Of a DNA stretch of 64,000 bases, positions 27,398 to 35,484 are shown piece by piece. The number at the start of each line of letters is the position of its first letter. Positions within the stretch are counted from its first letter, which is position 1. The stretch comes from Levilactobacillus lanxiensis (GTDB taxonomy: Bacteria; Bacillota; Bacilli; Lactobacillales; Lactobacillaceae): assembly GCF_016861655.1 (NCBI RefSeq), contig NZ_BOLN01000001.1, positions 186,001-250,000 of the forward strand, in the 5' to 3' direction. A program made the translations under genes and the position numbers. The notes beneath the pieces were generated by a model, which ran no database searches, had not been told where the DNA came from, and was given only the letters and a program-made list of their open reading frames with translations.

Positions 27398-28435
27398 ATG
27401 TCCCACGTCAAACCTTTTACTAAAGAAAATGTCCAACAGTACCCCAAGGTTGAATTGCACTGCCACCTCGATGGCTCACTCTCTCTGGCCGCCCTGCGGA
27501 AGATGGCTGCCGTCACTGGGGCCGAGCTGCCCGCCGACGATGCCGCGCTTTACGATTTAACCACGGCACCCCTAGAAACGGACAGCCTCATCCAATACCT
27601 GAAACGATTCCAAATTGTGACCGACCTGATGCAGACGCCGGAACAACTGAAGATTGCCGGCTACGATATGGTCGAAACGGCCGCTAAAGATGGTCTCATC
27701 TACTTAGAAGCCCGGTTCGCCCCACAAATCTGTACGGCTAAGGGCCTCTCCGTTGAAGAAGTCATCGCGGCCTTGCTGGACGGCTTACATGCCGGCACCA
27801 AACACTTTGGCATCCCCGTCAACGCCATCGTCTGCGCCATGCGTGATCGCCCACTGGACGAATGCATCGACGTGTTCCAGACGGCAGCGAAATTCAAGGA
27901 CCAGGGGGTGGTCGGCTTAGACTTTGCCGGCGATGAATTCAACCACCCAGCTTTGGAAATTGCGCCCGCAGTCGAGGCCGGTCTCAAAACGGGCTTGCCA
28001 TTCACGCTGCACGCTGGCGAAGCCGGTCCTGTGGACAACGTGGCGGTCTCCCTGACGTTAGGTGCCAAGCGTATCGGCCACGGCGTGCACATGAGCGGTT
28101 TCCCTGCCACCATCGAACAAGCCAAACGCGCGGGCGCCACGATTGAAATGTGCCCATCCAGCAACGTGCAGACCAAGGCCATCGACGGCTACGAAAACTT
28201 CCCACTGGCAGAGTTCCTCAGTGCCGGTCTGAAGGTCACGCTAAACACCGACGACCGAACCGTCTCCGATGTCACGCTAACAAGTGAAATCATGAAGATG
28301 CACGACCAATTCGGCCTGAACTGGTCCCTACTGGAACGGCTCACGCTAAACGCCATCGACGGCGCCTTCATCCCCGAAGACCAAAAGGAACAGCTCCGTG
28401 CCAAGGTCCGGGCGGCAGAAACTGTCACGGCTTAG
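27398..28435 (+). CDS. add: Adenosine deaminase
   Basis: 345 residues, normal for the family. Metal ligands His21 and His23 lie in ELHCHLDGSL, the HAGEAG motif starts at His205 with the catalytic Glu, and NTDDR near residue 285 gives the Asp pair. It converts adenosine or deoxyadenosine to inosine in purine salvage. GAAGGAGG is ideally placed before the ATG. It is a single gene ending at a hairpin at 28458. Confidence 0.96.
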   Translation: MSHVKPFTKENVQQYPKVELHCHLDGSLSLAALRKMAAVTGAELPADDAALYDLTTAPLETDSLIQYLKRFQIVTDLMQTPEQLKIAGYDMVETAAKDGLIYLEARFAPQICTAKGLSVEEVIAALLDGLHAGTKHFGIPVNAIVCAMRDRPLDECIDVFQTAAKFKDQGVVGLDFAGDEFNHPALEIAPAVEAGLKTGLPFTLHAGEAGPVDNVAVSLTLGAKRIGHGVHMSGFPATIEQAKRAGATIEMCPSSNVQTKAIDGYENFPLAEFLSAGLKVTLNTDDRTVSDVTLTSEIMKMHDQFGLNWSLLERLTLNAIDGAFIPEDQKEQLRAKVRAAETVTA

Positions 28436-28457
28436 ACATTAATGACATGAAATAATT

Positions 28458-28490
28458 AGGGCACACTGGTTAATTCTAGCGTGCCCTTTC
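28458..28490 (+). terminator. Probable terminator of add
   Basis: AGGGCAC / GTGCCCT stem followed by TTCTATT; the T-run is imperfect. Confidence 0.55.
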
Positions 28491-28662
28491 TATTGGTCCC
28501 AAAGCGCCCGACTACAGGTATTCAGCCGCTAAATGGTATACTTAAGTTAACGTAATTATTTTTTAGCGAACTTACAGTAATTTTTTTGCCAGCAGAAGGA
28601 TTTTAACCACCCAACCACCAACACACCTGCCACCCACGACCACATCTTTTAAAATTAACGTG

Positions 28663-28852
28663 GCTGTGAGTGACCAGAGGCGGGCCAAACCGGCCAGCTG
28701 TGTCGGTGGTCTTGGCTGACGTTCTGTGCCAGCCTAGCCCACGGGACAACCTTTGAGACCGCTCCTCAGGCTCAAAGTTGAGGCGGAAGCCCGACCTTTG
28801 GCTGGAGCCGACCCCATAGCAGGCCGGTTTGAGCCCGCCGCCGGGAACGCAA
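28663..28852 (-). repeat. Type A repeat, copy A6
   Basis: Reversed core copy without clear terminal arms. Its left end is 41 bases before the start of the recombinase-like gene. The hairpin arms near 28710-28740 have changed more than in most copies. Confidence 0.8.
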
Positions 28853-28892
28853 TCACAAAACCATTTATTTTTAAAGAAAGTGAGGCGGTTGG

Positions 28893-29717
28893 ATGCCGCA
28901 AGAATACCCCTACCAAGATGCCTTCAACCGGTTACTAACCGACCGGGCCATGGCCGAAGCCACGCGCGACGAGTACACGACCACGTTGAAGGATTTCTTC
29001 CATTACTTAGAGAACTTCAACCCAACTTATCAGAAGACCCACCGCGTGCGTGATCTCCAAACGCAAGACGTCGAGCAGTACCTCAGCATGTTGCTCACCG
29101 CCCGTCAAATTCAGAACCAGACCTATAACAAGGTGTTGTCGCACCTGAACATCTATTTCAAATTTTTGTTCTCGCACCGCTGGACACCCTACCTGCCAAC
29201 ACTCGACCTTAAAAGCAAGCCCAAACAGGCACCGCAACCGATCAATTATCGCTGGGTCGACGACCTGACCGACTACCTCGCCGATGAGCGGCTCCACATT
29301 TATACGCGCCTGACCCTCCTGCTGGTGTCGCAAGGCTATCCCGTGCAAAGTTTTCTCAAGCCTGGTGTGACGGAAAAAATCGATACCCACGACTGGCCAG
29401 CTACCGTCCAGCCCTTTCTCAAAACCTTCCGGGACTTCATCGACCCGCTCCAACAGCGGTTTCTTTGCGATGACTGGTTTCTCAAGCAACGGGCCGCGGC
29501 CGACCCCCATTTGACGTTGCCCGGCCTCCACAAGTATTTAAAGCCGGACGAAGCGGTCATTGGCTTTGCCCTCAGCCCCACCGTCCTCTATCAAGGTTAC
29601 TTAGTTAACTATCTCCGGCGCCACCCGCAAAAGACCGACAGAGAGGTCACCGCGGCGTTGAACCTGCCACCGGATTCCATCGATTATTACCGGCGATTGA
29701 GCCAACGTGCTGATTAG
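28893..29717 (+). CDS. Tyrosine-recombinase-like protein lacking catalytic residues
   Basis: 274 residues. Residues 1-100 fit the SAM-like core-binding domain of phage integrases (YTTTLKDFFHYLE, LSHLNIYFKFLF). The rest aligns loosely with the catalytic domain, but the box-I arginine is absent (GYPVQSFL where active enzymes have GLRxSEL), the box-II HxxR is not seen, and only a Tyr-rich IDYYRRL end remains. It starts with GAGGCGG before the ATG. It is probably a full-length but inactive DNA-binding relative rather than a fragment. There are no phage genes around it. Confidence 0.75.
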   Translation: MPQEYPYQDAFNRLLTDRAMAEATRDEYTTTLKDFFHYLENFNPTYQKTHRVRDLQTQDVEQYLSMLLTARQIQNQTYNKVLSHLNIYFKFLFSHRWTPYLPTLDLKSKPKQAPQPINYRWVDDLTDYLADERLHIYTRLTLLLVSQGYPVQSFLKPGVTEKIDTHDWPATVQPFLKTFRDFIDPLQQRFLCDDWFLKQRAAADPHLTLPGLHKYLKPDEAVIGFALSPTVLYQGYLVNYLRRHPQKTDREVTAALNLPPDSIDYYRRLSQRAD

Positions 29718-29742
29718 CCCAAGATTTTTTCATTAAAATATT

Positions 29743-29748
29743 TATAAT
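29743..29748 (+). promoter_or_regulatory. -10 box before the polysaccharide deacetylase gene
   Basis: TATAAT 34 bases before the ATG at 29782; no good -35 hexamer is visible. Confidence 0.45.
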
Positions 29749-29781
29749 AGAGGTAAGACTAGATTTTTGGGGGAATCACAA

Positions 29782-30636
29782 ATGAAAAAGAAATGGTGGC
29801 TCTTGGGGAGCTGTCTGGCGCTAGTGGCCGTAATTTTGGGGACGGTCACGCTCACCCAGTTTCGCAAGACGAACGTTCAAACGGCTCCGGCGACGCATAA
29901 TCGGGTGCCCCAGGAAGATGTTTCCGCAACCGAGGTCACGGTAAAAAAGCCCGAGCCCTGGATCACCCTCAAGCATCCCTTGAAGTTGCCGATTCTGATG
30001 TACCATAGCGTGGCGACCGGCAATCAGCTGCGGGTGCCCAAGAAACAGGTCGTGGCGGAGCTGACCTATTTGGAAAAGCACCACTATGAAACGCTGACCA
30101 CGGCCCAGGCCATTCGCGCGTTGACCACGAATACCGTGCCACAGAAAAAAGTCGTCTGGATCACGCTGGACGACGCCTACAAGGACAATCAGAAAATTTT
30201 GCCGACGTTGAAAAAGTACCACCAACACGTGACCATCAATGCCATCACGGGCTTCACCCACAAGGCCAATCACCTGTCTCTAGCGCAAATGAAGGCGCTC
30301 AAGGCGACCGGCCGCGTGGACTTTGCCAGTCACACGGTCCAGCACCTGAACCTGAATAGTTTATCAGCCGCGCAACAACGCCAAGAGCTGGTAAATTCCA
30401 AACGCTGGCTCGACCACGAGCTCAATCAGGATACGCAAATGCTGTGCTACCCGGCTGGTCGGGCCAACAAGACCACGCATCGCTTGGCTAAACAGGCCGG
30501 CTATAAGCTCGCGTTGACCACCCAGGAGGGATTCGCCCAGATGTCTGAGGGCCGCTACAACCTGTCACGGCTGCGGATTGCGCCGGGCATGACGACGGCC
30601 ACGTTTGCCGACCTGATTCAGGTCACGAACTCTTAA
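29782..30636 (+). CDS. Polysaccharide deacetylase (NodB domain), exported
   Basis: 284 residues from the ATG at 29782, which has GGGGGA upstream. An N-terminal signal/anchor helix (about 5-24) and a short linker precede a NodB homology domain with LPILMYHSV, TLDDAY (the Asp pair), FASHTVQHLNL (His-x3-His metal ligands) and CYPAGRAN. It should remove N-acetyl groups from wall glycan or a secreted polysaccharide on the outer face of the membrane. Repeat A7 follows 20 bases after the stop. Confidence 0.92.
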   Translation: MKKKWWLLGSCLALVAVILGTVTLTQFRKTNVQTAPATHNRVPQEDVSATEVTVKKPEPWITLKHPLKLPILMYHSVATGNQLRVPKKQVVAELTYLEKHHYETLTTAQAIRALTTNTVPQKKVVWITLDDAYKDNQKILPTLKKYHQHVTINAITGFTHKANHLSLAQMKALKATGRVDFASHTVQHLNLNSLSAAQQRQELVNSKRWLDHELNQDTQMLCYPAGRANKTTHRLAKQAGYKLALTTQEGFAQMSEGRYNLSRLRIAPGMTTATFADLIQVTNS

Positions 30637-30655
30637 GGCAAACGGATGACTCATT

Positions 30656-30860
30656 TCGTTCCCGGCGGTGGGTTCAAAGCGCCCTGCTGTGGGGTCGGTT
30701 CCAGCCTGTGGAGCTGGCTTCCACCTCGACTTTGAGCCAAAATGCGGTCTCAAAGGTCGTCCCATGGGCTAAGCTGAGAAAAACCGCTCAGCTAAGACCA
30801 TCGACACAGCCGGGCACTTTGGCCCACCTCTGGTCACTTACATGGATCACCCATTTTCCT
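30656..30860 (+). repeat. Type A repeat, copy A7
   Basis: Core copy in sense orientation after the deacetylase gene. GGTGGG pairs with CCCACC where A1 has GGCGGGC / GCCCGCC; AGCTGAG / CTCAGCT is conserved. The terminal arms are short. Confidence 0.88.
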
Positions 30861-30930
30861 AAGCGCTACGTTTCTTCCGAACGGGTTTTGACTATCCGCT
30901 CGAATGTTTGATGAAATGTAAGCGTACCCA

Positions 30931-30959
30931 TTGTTAGTTTACTCGCTTCGGCGTACAAT
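30931..30959 (+). promoter_or_regulatory. Promoter of the 30-residue peptide gene
   Basis: TTGTTA (30931-30936), 17-base spacer, TACAAT (30954-30959). Confidence 0.65.
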
Positions 30960-30995
30960 GAAGTTAGTTAAGACGTGCACAAGGAGGTCAACATT

Positions 30996-31088
30996 ATGGG
31001 GAGCTTAGCCACATTATTAACCTGGTCCGCAATGATTGTTTTGATTGGTGCCGAAATTGTTCGGGGAATTTTCATGTTTAAAGGATAA
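30996..31088 (+). CDS. Small membrane peptide, 30 residues
   Basis: A complete small gene: promoter at 30931, perfect AAGGAGG, ATG, 30 codons, TAA and a strong terminator at 31108. The peptide has one hydrophobic helix (SAMIVLIGAEIVRGIF) with a short basic tail, so it should insert in the membrane. No family is recognised. Size and topology also fit small toxins or small membrane-complex subunits, but no antisense RNA or partner is evident. Confidence 0.75.
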   Translation: MGSLATLLTWSAMIVLIGAEIVRGIFMFKG

Positions 31089-31107
31089 ATTAAACTGCTG
31101 TTAAGTC

Positions 31108-31142
31108 AAAAGGAAGAAGCCAAGTCGGCCTCTTCCTTTTTT
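31108..31142 (+). terminator. Terminator of the small peptide gene
   Basis: GGAAGAAGCC / GGCCTCTTCC hairpin with six T residues. Confidence 0.85.
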
Positions 31143-31175
31143 GTGATCAACGCTAACTAACGTCAATCCTTATAA

Positions 31176-31243
31176 CTTGCACTTGCGGTAGTGGCTCACC
31201 ATTTTATCGCTTGCACTTGCGGCAGCAACTCTCCAATTTTAAC
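31176..31243. repeat. Two-unit 34-bp direct repeat
   Basis: CTTGCACTTGCGG begins at 31176 and 31210, with related sequence continuing for the rest of each 34-bp unit. It lies between the peptide terminator and the L,D-transpeptidase promoter. Confidence 0.5.
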
Positions 31244-31357
31244 TGTCTGTGGAATACCGAATCCGCGTGGCAAAGTAAAGCACCCTGATTCCTTACTACA
31301 CCTGTCCCATCAGCCATTCAACTCAAAAATAGTTGGCAGCCTTTTTATTTTGTCGCG

Positions 31358-31386
31358 TTGACAGGTCTGGCGTCTCCTAATAGAAT
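31358..31386 (+). promoter_or_regulatory. Promoter of the L,D-transpeptidase gene
   Basis: TTGACA, 17-base spacer, TAGAAT, about 30 bases before the start codon. Confidence 0.75.
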
Positions 31387-31415
31387 GATAATGTATTCTA
31401 CAAGGAGGAATTCCA

Positions 31416-31949
31416 TTGAAACAGGTAAAAATCATCATCACGACCCTCTTGGCCATCGTTAGTCTGCTGGGTAGCATTGGGGCCAACGCGGTCACTGCCA
31501 CGGCCAGCACCACTCCCAGCTGGAAACAGCCATCCGAGAGCAAGGCCTACCCCAATTTAAAGAAATACAAGCACGCCTATCTTAAGGTCTCTATCGCCAA
31601 GCAACGCGTCTACGTGAAGACCAGTAAGCACCGGGTGCTCTACACCATGGTCTGCTCGACCGGGAAGAAATCATCCCCGACCCCGACCGGCACCTTTCAC
31701 ATTCAGAACCACGGCAAGCACTTCTACAACGCCAGCTCTAAGGAAGGCGCCAACTACTGGACGTCCTTCAAGGACTGGGGGACTTACCTGTTCCACTCCG
31801 TTCCCGTCAACGTGCACGGCAAGTACGTCGTCAGTGAGGCTCACAAGCTGGGCAAACGCGCAAGTCACGGCTGCGTGCGTCTGACCGTTGCCGATGCCCA
31901 CTGGATCTACAGACATGTGCCTGCTGGGATGAAGGTTGTCATTCGCTAA
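31416..31949 (+). CDS. L,D-transpeptidase (YkuD family), secreted
   Basis: 177 residues. The start is a TTG with a perfect AAGGAGG; there is no suitable ATG. A signal peptide of about 28 residues is followed by the YkuD domain: KVSIAKQRVYVKT (strand 1), TPTGTFHIQ, and the catalytic SHGCVRL with Cys153. The enzyme would form 3-3 peptidoglycan cross-links or attach proteins to the wall. It has its own promoter and terminator. Confidence 0.93.
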   Translation: MKQVKIIITTLLAIVSLLGSIGANAVTATASTTPSWKQPSESKAYPNLKKYKHAYLKVSIAKQRVYVKTSKHRVLYTMVCSTGKKSSPTPTGTFHIQNHGKHFYNASSKEGANYWTSFKDWGTYLFHSVPVNVHGKYVVSEAHKLGKRASHGCVRLTVADAHWIYRHVPAGMKVVIR

Positions 31950-31959
31950 TAACCAAATC

Positions 31960-32004
31960 AAAAGAGTTTAGCCCACTTCACACTGGCTAAACTCTTTTAT
32001 TTTT
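31960..32004 (+). terminator. Terminator of the L,D-transpeptidase gene
   Basis: AAGAGTTTAGCC / GGCTAAACTCTT followed by TTATTTTT. Confidence 0.88.
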
Positions 32005-32121
32005 GAATTCTATTTTGCAACGACGTACGCACCTTTAACCGCATTATAATATGGTATACTGAACTTGTTCCGGTCTAAAAAGTACTGATAGGACCCGTTT
32101 GCGGCCCATCATCGAAGGGAG

Positions 32122-33363
32122 TTGCGCATCATCGTCGAAACTAAATCCATTTCCATTTCATCTTTAAGTGAGTACATAGCCCTGGTTGCAGAAAAACACG
32201 AAAAAAAGGAAAAACATGAAAAGCATAATAATCAGGATCACGTCCCCATTTTCTATCGCGGTCAGTCCCAATCATTCGGGAAAACCGACTACTTGCCTAA
32301 TCTCTATCGGGGAGACAATGGCTTGGCAAAAAGCAAGCATGTGCGACGGAACGAATTCAACTATACCAACAATATGTTGAAGCGTTTCCCGCAAGTATTT
32401 AAGGACAAAAATAACTTTGAGCGCATGGCCATTATGCAACACAACCAATTACCTACCCGGCTGCTAGACATCACCAGCAATCCCTTGGTTGCCCTTTACT
32501 TCGCCGTCAGTGAGGTTCCCGTCGATGCGGATGGTAAGAAAAAGGAAGGCGAGATTGCTGCCTTTTACCCGAAACCCAATCAATTTAGCTTTGACTCTTA
32601 CCGCAACGGTAACAGTGACTTGCTAAACATTGGTGCTAGCATCAGTCTGATGCGCCCTGACCGGCAAAAAAGGTTGGAAAAAGATATCGACAAGTTTAAG
32701 CACCAGATTGCTATTGAGCAAAAAAATGTCTTCGGCGACGCTGACCGCTACGCCGCTTGCAAGACAATCTACGATTCTAAGCGCAACCCAACCGTCGTCA
32801 TCTCCTTCAGAGAAGCAGACGCGAAAGGCTATCAAAAGCTTTCTTTATTCAACATATTCTACCAGTGGTTCACTGCTACACAGGCCAACGACTTAGATAA
32901 ATCGGGCACGACTTCGCTACGGCTCAAGAACCTGACGGATGATGAGAAGATAGACTTATCCGATGCCTTCTCCAAGCTGTACACGCAATACAATAACTTT
33001 AGAAACTCATTCGAGCTCGAAAATCTTTATCACAACATTGAGTTGGACTCACCGGTAGTTGGCCGAATTCCAAACTTGGATCAATTGCAAGAAGTCGTCT
33101 TCGCTTCATCTCCTACCGTTGATAAGCGGATTCGTAACCAATCTGGGGCCTTCTTAATGCCAATACTTCTCTCAAAACCAAAAACTGTGCGAAAGAAGAT
33201 TCGACACCTGATTCGGTTTCGAATCAAAATTCCAGGCGAGAAGAAAGCGCAATTACTAAAGGACCTGGATGCAATTGGCATCAATCAGGCATTTATCTAC
33301 CCTGATTTATCCAATGCCGCCCAGTATCTGACGGATCCTCATTTGCATGACGATTTGAATTAA
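32122..33363 (+). CDS. FRG-domain protein
   Basis: 413 residues. The FRG core is clear: FYRGQ at 44-48, then HNQLPTRLLDITSNPLVALYFA at about 107-128. The remainder (about 140-410) is unassigned and highly charged. FRG proteins are patchily distributed and have been noted in defence-rich regions, but their activity is not established. The start is uncertain: TTG at 32122 lies only one base after AAGGGAG, and no better start exists nearby. It is the first gene of an AT-richer segment and probably came by transfer. Confidence 0.85.
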   Translation: MRIIVETKSISISSLSEYIALVAEKHEKKEKHEKHNNQDHVPIFYRGQSQSFGKTDYLPNLYRGDNGLAKSKHVRRNEFNYTNNMLKRFPQVFKDKNNFERMAIMQHNQLPTRLLDITSNPLVALYFAVSEVPVDADGKKKEGEIAAFYPKPNQFSFDSYRNGNSDLLNIGASISLMRPDRQKRLEKDIDKFKHQIAIEQKNVFGDADRYAACKTIYDSKRNPTVVISFREADAKGYQKLSLFNIFYQWFTATQANDLDKSGTTSLRLKNLTDDEKIDLSDAFSKLYTQYNNFRNSFELENLYHNIELDSPVVGRIPNLDQLQEVVFASSPTVDKRIRNQSGAFLMPILLSKPKTVRKKIRHLIRFRIKIPGEKKAQLLKDLDAIGINQAFIYPDLSNAAQYLTDPHLHDDLN

Positions 33364-33499
33364 GAATTTTAGTAATCTGAGGTATCTAATTTTTAGATAA
33401 TAGACATTATCACCAAATACATCTATTAGATTAGCTAATCTTCCTTAATTTTCGCTCTCAGAAGACCAATATCTTGATCTTGCGCTTAACTAAAATCAA

Positions 33500-33874
33500 T
33501 CTGTTTTTTACAATCGTCCAATCTGAGCAATTGACCTTAATGATCTCCCGACTACCACTGTCAATCCAATCTACACCCACCGAAAGAACCTAGTCCAAAT
33601 CAAGTTTGACCCAACGACACAAACGGTGAACGAGTTAGTCACCACCCTCTTTGGGCATGACCCAAATCATAATCGTAAGCGTCTTCTGTTGAACCTCTTG
33701 GGACATGACAATGACTTCAACTTAACGGTCGAAGACCTAACAGATTCATTTGCGACAAACGAGCGAGAAGAGTTAACTGACGATAACGACCCACAATCCG
33801 ATGTCGAACTAAAGAATGACGAGTTAGCAATCGACGAAACCGACAGTTTGCAAGTGAAAGATGTCGTCATCTAA
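33500..33874 (+). pseudogene. Probable gene remnant (open frame without a proper start)
   Basis: The frame is open from a stop near 33520 to TAA at 33874. The only usable start, GTG at 33626, would give 82 residues but has no ribosome site. Codons upstream of it read as ordinary protein sequence (KNLVQIKFDPTTQT), and the C-terminal half is acidic. I read this as the 3' end of a decayed gene. The rest of 33364-34198 is AT-rich and shows no gene. Confidence 0.4.
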
Positions 33875-34198
33875 CGTCCCTGACAAACCACAGGGGTATT
33901 ACACCCGACACCTTCGTGTCATTTCTTCAATCATCACCCTATGCACTGCGTCACCCACTCCAAATTAGTCACATGTAAAGTTCTCACGAACATCATCACG
34001 TTCATGACTATCTTTACTACATAAATAATCAACAATGGGTTTGCAACAGAACCAACACGCGGTATGATAACTTTGTTGCTAAATGAGAACCACATCAAAC
34101 GGAGCAATGAACCAATGAATCAAACAACAAAATATCAAATCAAACACCAAAACAAAATTTGATAATGAATGAAACAAAAATCGAAAGGATGATTTAAA

Positions 34199-35083
34199 AT
34201 GTTTACTTCAAAACGTTCAAAGAAGCTTATGACTTCAATCATGTTAGCATCAACATTGATGGGCTTAGCAACAGTTGTTCCATCATTTACCAGCTCTAAC
34301 GTAACCGTAGCCCATGCTTCATCAAAGGTTATTCAAGTTAAGGTTAAACATTATATGAATGAAGACATTCATATTGCTATCGAAGGTTGGTTACATGACC
34401 ACCTTAGTGAAAATGTTGCGGATGCTATTGAGACAAAGGCAGATGTTGCATATAGCAATACCTATGATAAAACGAAATCAGATGCAAAATCGATGGTCGC
34501 AGCTTATGCAGTATTGACTAAGTATACTGGTGTTAAAATTGATGCTAAAGGCAATTTTAGTGATAATGCTAAGATTGATAAAAATAAGGCTAAGACTGCT
34601 TTGAAGAATGCCGATACTGAAGCGGCTATAAATTCATCAGTTTCATCAGTTGTAAACACCGCTTCAAAGAAGAAGACTACTTCAAAAAAGAAGACAACAC
34701 CTAAGAAAAAGACTTCAAAGAAGAAAGCAACTAAGAAGTACGCTTACAAGGTTTCCAAGTTGACTTCAAAGAAGACAAAGTCCAACAAGTACGTCAAGGT
34801 CAACGGTAAAGTCAAGGTCAGCACTAAGGCATTGGCTAAGAAACATCACGCAAAATGGGCTCGTATTACTACCTACAAGGGCTACAAGTACGTACGTCTC
34901 AATAAGCACAATAACTTCAAAGCTACTATCAAGGCGCCAAAGGCCAAGAATACTTGGGCTAAAGCTGGGTATTACACCAAGAACATGAAGCACGGTAAGG
35001 TTGTTAAAAAGCATGGTAAGGTAACCTACACGTTCCACTTACTTTCCGCTCATAAGAAGGTATCTGTAAAAGCTTACAAGTAA
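34199..35083 (+). CDS. Secreted Lys-rich protein of the AT-rich island
   Basis: 294 residues. A signal peptide ends near residue 41 (AHAS). A helical domain (about 45-150) is followed by a tract of Lys/Thr/Ser repeats (KKKTTSKKKTTPKKKT, about 160-182) and a basic C-terminal module of about 105 residues rich in Tyr and Lys. The tract would bind wall polyanions. The gene is clearly more AT-rich than its flanks. Ribosome site AAAGGATG. No partner or enzyme motif is seen. Confidence 0.82.
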   Translation: MFTSKRSKKLMTSIMLASTLMGLATVVPSFTSSNVTVAHASSKVIQVKVKHYMNEDIHIAIEGWLHDHLSENVADAIETKADVAYSNTYDKTKSDAKSMVAAYAVLTKYTGVKIDAKGNFSDNAKIDKNKAKTALKNADTEAAINSSVSSVVNTASKKKTTSKKKTTPKKKTSKKKATKKYAYKVSKLTSKKTKSNKYVKVNGKVKVSTKALAKKHHAKWARITTYKGYKYVRLNKHNNFKATIKAPKAKNTWAKAGYYTKNMKHGKVVKKHGKVTYTFHLLSAHKKVSVKAYK

Positions 35084-35130
35084 CCTTTAAATAAAATCAA
35101 CACAACATGATTTTAAATAGTAAAACCAAC

Positions 35131-35170
35131 AATACCCCACAGGATAGTTTAATCTTGTGGGGTATTTATC
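35131..35170 (+). terminator. First of three successive hairpins
   Basis: AATACCCCACAGGAT / ATCTTGTGGGGTATT followed by TAT. It is the best terminator candidate for the Lys-rich secreted protein. Confidence 0.8.
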
Positions 35171-35178
35171 TTCACTGA

Positions 35179-35208
35179 AGCAATCACAACAGACGTGATT
35201 GCTTTTTT
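35179..35208 (+). terminator. Second of three successive hairpins
   Basis: GCAATCAC / GTGATTGC hairpin followed by six T residues. Confidence 0.75.
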
Positions 35209-35228
35209 AATGTCTATAGAGACCACTC

Positions 35229-35262
35229 ACCAACACTCATTTACTACAGTGTTGGTATTTTT
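35229..35262 (+). terminator. Third of three successive hairpins
   Basis: ACCAACACT / AGTGTTGGT followed by ATTTTTA. The remaining bases to 35484 form an AT-rich leader with no obvious gene. Confidence 0.75.
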
Positions 35263-35484
35263 AGCTTGATGCCGACAATAATACCTAAATTCAAGTAACA
35301 TAAACCATTCAATTATCTTCAATGACGTTGATTCTTACTCATAAACCGTTATTAATCGATTACGTAGATTTAGGGTAGACAACACGTCTTTATATTCTTA
35401 AATGGTATCAAGCTATCAATATCTATCGTTTACCTCAATTTGATGAGGTCTTAATTAGTAAATACATACTATAGGGGTGAGAAA

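Noticed and set aside
30996-31088. 30-residue peptide as a type I toxin
   Set aside because: No antisense RNA promoter or Fst/Ldr-like sequence was recognised; topology alone is not enough.
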